7,986 nt of DNA from Actinomycetes bacterium (GTDB taxonomy: Bacteria > Actinomycetota > Actinomycetes > Propionibacteriales > Nocardioidaceae): assembly GCA_023252095.1 (NCBI GenBank), contig JAHEXN010000159.1:1-7986 (forward strand). The letters run 5' to 3'. The notes beneath the pieces are model-generated. The model was given only the letters and a program-made list of their open reading frames with translations, had not been told where the DNA came from and made no database searches. Of the stretch, positions 5,740 through 7,986 are shown in pieces (the stretch's first letter is position 1; every line of letters starts with the position of its first letter). The translations under genes and the position numbers were made by a program.

Positions 5740-6594
5740 GTGCCCCGTGAGAGTGGCTCGCCCCGAGTCGACGCCGAGAGCGATTTCCTGCGCGCCCGTC
5801 GCCAGCAGGTGTTGGCCGGACTGGCAGCGCGCGTGCGGGGGGCCACCGACGACGTCGTGCAGTCGATGTCGTTCGACGAGGTCGTCACGGCCCTCGGTCG
5901 GCGCGGTGAGCACTACGCGGGCACCCGGGTCATCCCGCTCGACGCCATCGTGGGCTCGGTCGACAAGGTCAAGGACTTCGACCGCCGCTTCCGACCGACC
6001 TCGACGCGGAGCCGCGAGCGCTGGGAGCGACTGGCGCTGGCGAGCCGGAAGGGTGAGGAGATCCCGCCGATCGAGGTCTACCAGGTCGGCGACTACTACT
6101 TCGTCCGCGACGGGCACCACCGGGTGTCGGTGGCCCGCAGTCTCGGGGTCAAGCTCATCGAGGCCCGTGTCACCGTCGTCGACACCCTCCTGGCTCCGGT
6201 CGACGTCGAGGCCCGCACCGACCTCGAGCTCAAGCACTGGCGCCGGCTCATGCTGGAGCGGGTGCCCTTCACGGGTGAGGCGCGCGCCGCCGTCGCGGTC
6301 GACACGCCCGCTCTCTACGGCGAGATCGCCGAGACCGTCGAGGCCTGGGCGACCCGCGCGATGCACGCCGAGGGCGCCTACATGGACAAGGACACGATGG
6401 CGCGCCGCTGGTACGAGGAGGAGTTCCGGCCCGTCGTGGACCTCATAGAGGAGGCAGGGGTTCGGGGCCCGACCGAGCGCCCGGCCGAGGCCTACCTTCG
6501 AGTCGCCTGCGAGCGCTACACGCTGATCCGCGACCACGAGTGGAGCGCGGAGATCATGGACCAGGTCAGCAAGGGCAAGCGTCGGCGGAAGTAG
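5740..6594 (+). CDS. ParB/sulfiredoxin-fold (DGHHR) protein
   Basis: A 284-residue soluble protein. Residues 62-146 resemble a ParB N-terminal-like domain: VIPLDAIVGSV (64-74), an Arg-rich linker (82-104), IPPIEVYQVGDYYFVRDGHH (108-127) and RVSVARSLG (128-136). The DGHHR box (124-128) corresponds to the phosphate-binding GxRR/GCHR box of ParB and sulfiredoxin folds, which bind nucleotides or DNA ends. A helical N-terminus (14-52, SDFLRARRQQVLAGL) precedes it, and residues 150-284 match no domain I recognise: mostly helical, Trp/Glu-rich, ending KGKRRRK. It has no visible ParB helix-turn-helix centromere-binding domain, and there is no parA nearby, so a chromosome-partitioning role is unlikely. 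Relatives are often annotated as ParB-like nuclease domain or chromosome partitioning proteins. It is translated with the metallophosphoesterase just before it (1-nt gap, strong Shine-Dalgarno). Confidence 0.8.
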   Translation: MPRESGSPRVDAESDFLRARRQQVLAGLAARVRGATDDVVQSMSFDEVVTALGRRGEHYAGTRVIPLDAIVGSVDKVKDFDRRFRPTSTRSRERWERLALASRKGEEIPPIEVYQVGDYYFVRDGHHRVSVARSLGVKLIEARVTVVDTLLAPVDVEARTDLELKHWRRLMLERVPFTGEARAAVAVDTPALYGEIAETVEAWATRAMHAEGAYMDKDTMARRWYEEEFRPVVDLIEEAGVRGPTERPAEAYLRVACERYTLIRDHEWSAEIMDQVSKGKRRRK

Positions 6595-6598
6595 CTGC

Positions 6599-6652
6599 GG
6601 CCGCTCGAGACAGCGGTGACCTGACCGCATAGTGCTCGACCGACAAGCGGCC
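6599..6652. terminator. Weak stem structure in the convergent gap, possible terminator
   Basis: GGCCGCT (6599-6605) and AGCGGCC (6646-6652) are perfect inverted repeats, enclosing a 5-bp hairpin GCGGT (6613-6617) with ACCGC (6624-6628). It begins 4 nt after the ParB-like stop codon. There is no T-tract, so intrinsic termination is doubtful. I see nothing else in the gap 6595-6770 between the two convergent genes: no tRNA, no supported gene and no stronger hairpin. Confidence 0.25.
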
Positions 6653-6770
6653 ACGGACCAAGCGGGGGCGGCGCGGGCGTTGATGCGTTCAGGCTGCTCC
6701 GGCCACCCGAGTGCATCATTCCCGGGCCCCCACGGCGAAGGTCAGCTGTCGACGGTCAGTGCCGAAGCCG

Positions 6771-7934
6771 CTACAGCCCCACCGTCAGGTTCTCGCCGCT
6801 GGACGGGTCGAACAGGTGCATCTGGTCGGTGTCGATGAACAGGGTCGTGTGCTCGCCGTCCTCACCCTTGCTGGCCGCGTCGAGCGAGACGATGAGCTGG
6901 GTGCGCAGCGAGTCGCCGTCGGCCTCGCGAGCCAGCTCCTTGAGCTGGTCCTGCACCTGCGGCTCGGCCTCGTAGGGCACGTAGGCGTACTGCTGGTCAC
7001 CCAGCCACTCACGGACGTCGATCGTGGCCTCGAAGGTACGAGCGGAGTCGACCGAGTCGTCACCGATGACCGAGACGTCCTCAAAGTGCTCGGGGCGGAT
7101 GCCGGCCATCAGCAGTCCCTTGCCCTCGGTGGCCTTGGCCTTCGCTGCGGGCAGGGGGAACGTGCCGAACGGCAGCGTGACCTGGCCGTTCTCGACCGTG
7201 GCGGGCAGGAAGTTCATGGGGGGAGACCCGATGAAGCCCGCGACGAACAGGTTGACCGGCTGCTCGTAGAGCTCGCGTGGCGTGGCGAGCTGCTGCAGGA
7301 TGCCGCGCTTCATGACGGCGACGCGGTCGCCGAGCGTCATGGCCTCGGTCTGGTCGTGCGTGACGTAGACCGTCGTGATGCCGAGCTTCTTCTGGAGACG
7401 CGCGATCTCCGTGCGCATCTGGCCGCGGAGCTTGGCGTCGAGGTTCGACAGCGGTTCGTCGAACAGGAACGCGTCGGCCTCGCGCACGATGGCACGGCCC
7501 ATCGCGACGCGCTGGCGCTGACCGCCCGACAGGTTGGCGGGCTTGCGCTCGAGGTGCTCGTCGAGGTCGAGGGTCTTGCTGGCCTCGCGGACCTTCTCGT
7601 CGATCTCCTTCTCGGGACGCTTCTGCAGGCGCAGCGGGAAGGCGATGTTCTCGTAGACCGACAGGTGCGGGTACAGCGCGTAGTTCTGGAACACCATCGA
7701 CAAGTTCCGATCACGCGGGGCGAGGTCGTTGACCCGCTTGCCGCCGATGACCATGTCGCCGTCGGTGATGTCCTCGAGGCCCACGATCATGCGCAGCAGG
7801 GTCGACTTCCCGCAGCCCGACGGGCCGACCAGGATCAGGAACTCCCCGTCCGCGACGTCGATGCTGACGTCGTTGACAGCCGGGAAGCCGTCGCCGTACT
7901 TCTTGACGATGTTCTTCATCTCGATGGCAGCCAT
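6771..7934 (-). CDS. Carbohydrate ABC transporter ATP-binding protein (MalK/UgpC/MsmK type)
   Basis: A 387-residue cytoplasmic ATPase that powers a CUT1-type sugar importer. The nucleotide-binding domain shows Walker A GPSGCGKST (37-45), Q-loop Gln83, signature LSGGQ (135-139), Walker B AFLFDEP (155-161) and switch His193. GSPPMNF (237-243) and AGIRPEHF (277-284) mark the C-terminal regulatory TOBE/OB domain typical of MalK-UgpC proteins, ending near LFIDTDQMHLFD (365-376). Length is usual. The ATG at 7934 has AAGGG 7 nt upstream and follows the permease stop by 3 nt, so it is the last gene of a permease-ATPase operon read leftward. The substrate cannot be told: maltose, trehalose, glycerol-3-phosphate and others share this type, and one such ATPase can serve several importers. 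It converges with the ParB-like gene. Confidence 0.95.
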   Translation of the reverse strand: MAAIEMKNIVKKYGDGFPAVNDVSIDVADGEFLILVGPSGCGKSTLLRMIVGLEDITDGDMVIGGKRVNDLAPRDRNLSMVFQNYALYPHLSVYENIAFPLRLQKRPEKEIDEKVREASKTLDLDEHLERKPANLSGGQRQRVAMGRAIVREADAFLFDEPLSNLDAKLRGQMRTEIARLQKKLGITTVYVTHDQTEAMTLGDRVAVMKRGILQQLATPRELYEQPVNLFVAGFIGSPPMNFLPATVENGQVTLPFGTFPLPAAKAKATEGKGLLMAGIRPEHFEDVSVIGDDSVDSARTFEATIDVREWLGDQQYAYVPYEAEPQVQDQLKELAREADGDSLRTQLIVSLDAASKGEDGEHTTLFIDTDQMHLFDPSSGENLTVGL

Positions 7935-7937
7935 GGG

Positions 7938-7985
7938 TCAACCCTTCACTGCGCCGGAGGTCAGGCCGGCAACGATCTTGCGCTG
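7938..7985 (-). CDS. Carbohydrate ABC transporter permease, C-terminal end (cut by right edge)
   Basis: Only the last 15 codons and the TGA are inside the window, encoding QRKIVAGLTSGAVKG. This is the characteristic C-terminus of MalG/SugB/UgpE-type CUT1 permeases (QR..V.GLT.GAVKG). It lies 3 nt upstream of the ATP-binding gene, whose ribosome binding site is inside its final codons. Recognition rests on a short but distinctive tail and on the operon context. Confidence 0.8.
   Translation of the reverse strand, partial: QRKIVAGLTSGAVKG
7942..7946 (-). promoter_or_regulatory. Shine-Dalgarno of the ABC ATP-binding gene
   Basis: AAGGG on the minus strand overlaps the last permease codons and lies 7 nt before the ATG at 7934. 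It supports that start and translational coupling with the permease. Confidence 0.7.
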
Positions 7986-7986
7986 G

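Noticed and set aside
5228..6448. 406-codon open frame on the plus strand over the phosphoesterase and ParB-like genes
   Set aside because: It is Arg/Pro/Ser-rich, without domains, and overlaps two genes that have motifs and ribosome or promoter signals.
5740..6594. Chromosome-partitioning ParB
   Set aside because: No helix-turn-helix centromere-binding domain, no parA neighbour and no parS-like sites were seen; only the N-terminal fold is shared.
6632..6838. 68-codon plus-strand open frame in the convergent gap
   Set aside because: No ribosome binding site, low-complexity product, and its 3' third is antisense to the ABC gene.

Overview
The window is very G+C-rich, and its genes look like those of a high-GC actinomycete. 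FolC overlaps a DUF4233 membrane protein, several genes start leaderless just after a TANNNT-type -10, and the valyl-tRNA synthetase has the MGWDDNGLPTER signature. A Nocardioides/Aeromicrobium-like member of the Propionibacteriales would fit. That placement is an inference from protein style, not from a marker gene.

Layout: (1) 1-705, minus strand, the N-terminal 235 residues of valS, running off the left edge. (2) 706-930, an intergenic stretch packed with nested inverted repeats and two copies of a structured hairpin unit exactly 94 bp apart. (3) 931-3216, minus strand, a complete MMPL/RND-type membrane transporter of 761 residues. (4) 3217-3364, a divergent promoter region with a palindromic candidate operator. 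(5) 3365-6594, plus strand, four genes: folC, a DUF4233 membrane protein overlapping it by 4 nt, a metallophosphoesterase with its own leaderless-type promoter, and a ParB-like DGHHR-domain protein beginning 1 nt after it. (6) 6595-6770, a convergent gap without a convincing terminator. (7) 6771-7986, minus strand, the end of a carbohydrate ABC transporter operon: the ATP-binding subunit and, cut by the right edge, the last 15 codons of its permease.

Most of the content is housekeeping or routine: Val-tRNA charging, folate polyglutamylation, export and sugar uptake. Two items are less explained. One is the repeat cluster upstream of valS, whose two hairpins differ by compensatory base changes. 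The other is the tightly coupled metallophosphoesterase/ParB-like gene pair, which sits where many actinomycetes have ndk. I found no CRISPR array, rRNA, tRNA, transposase, toxin-antitoxin pair or phage gene.
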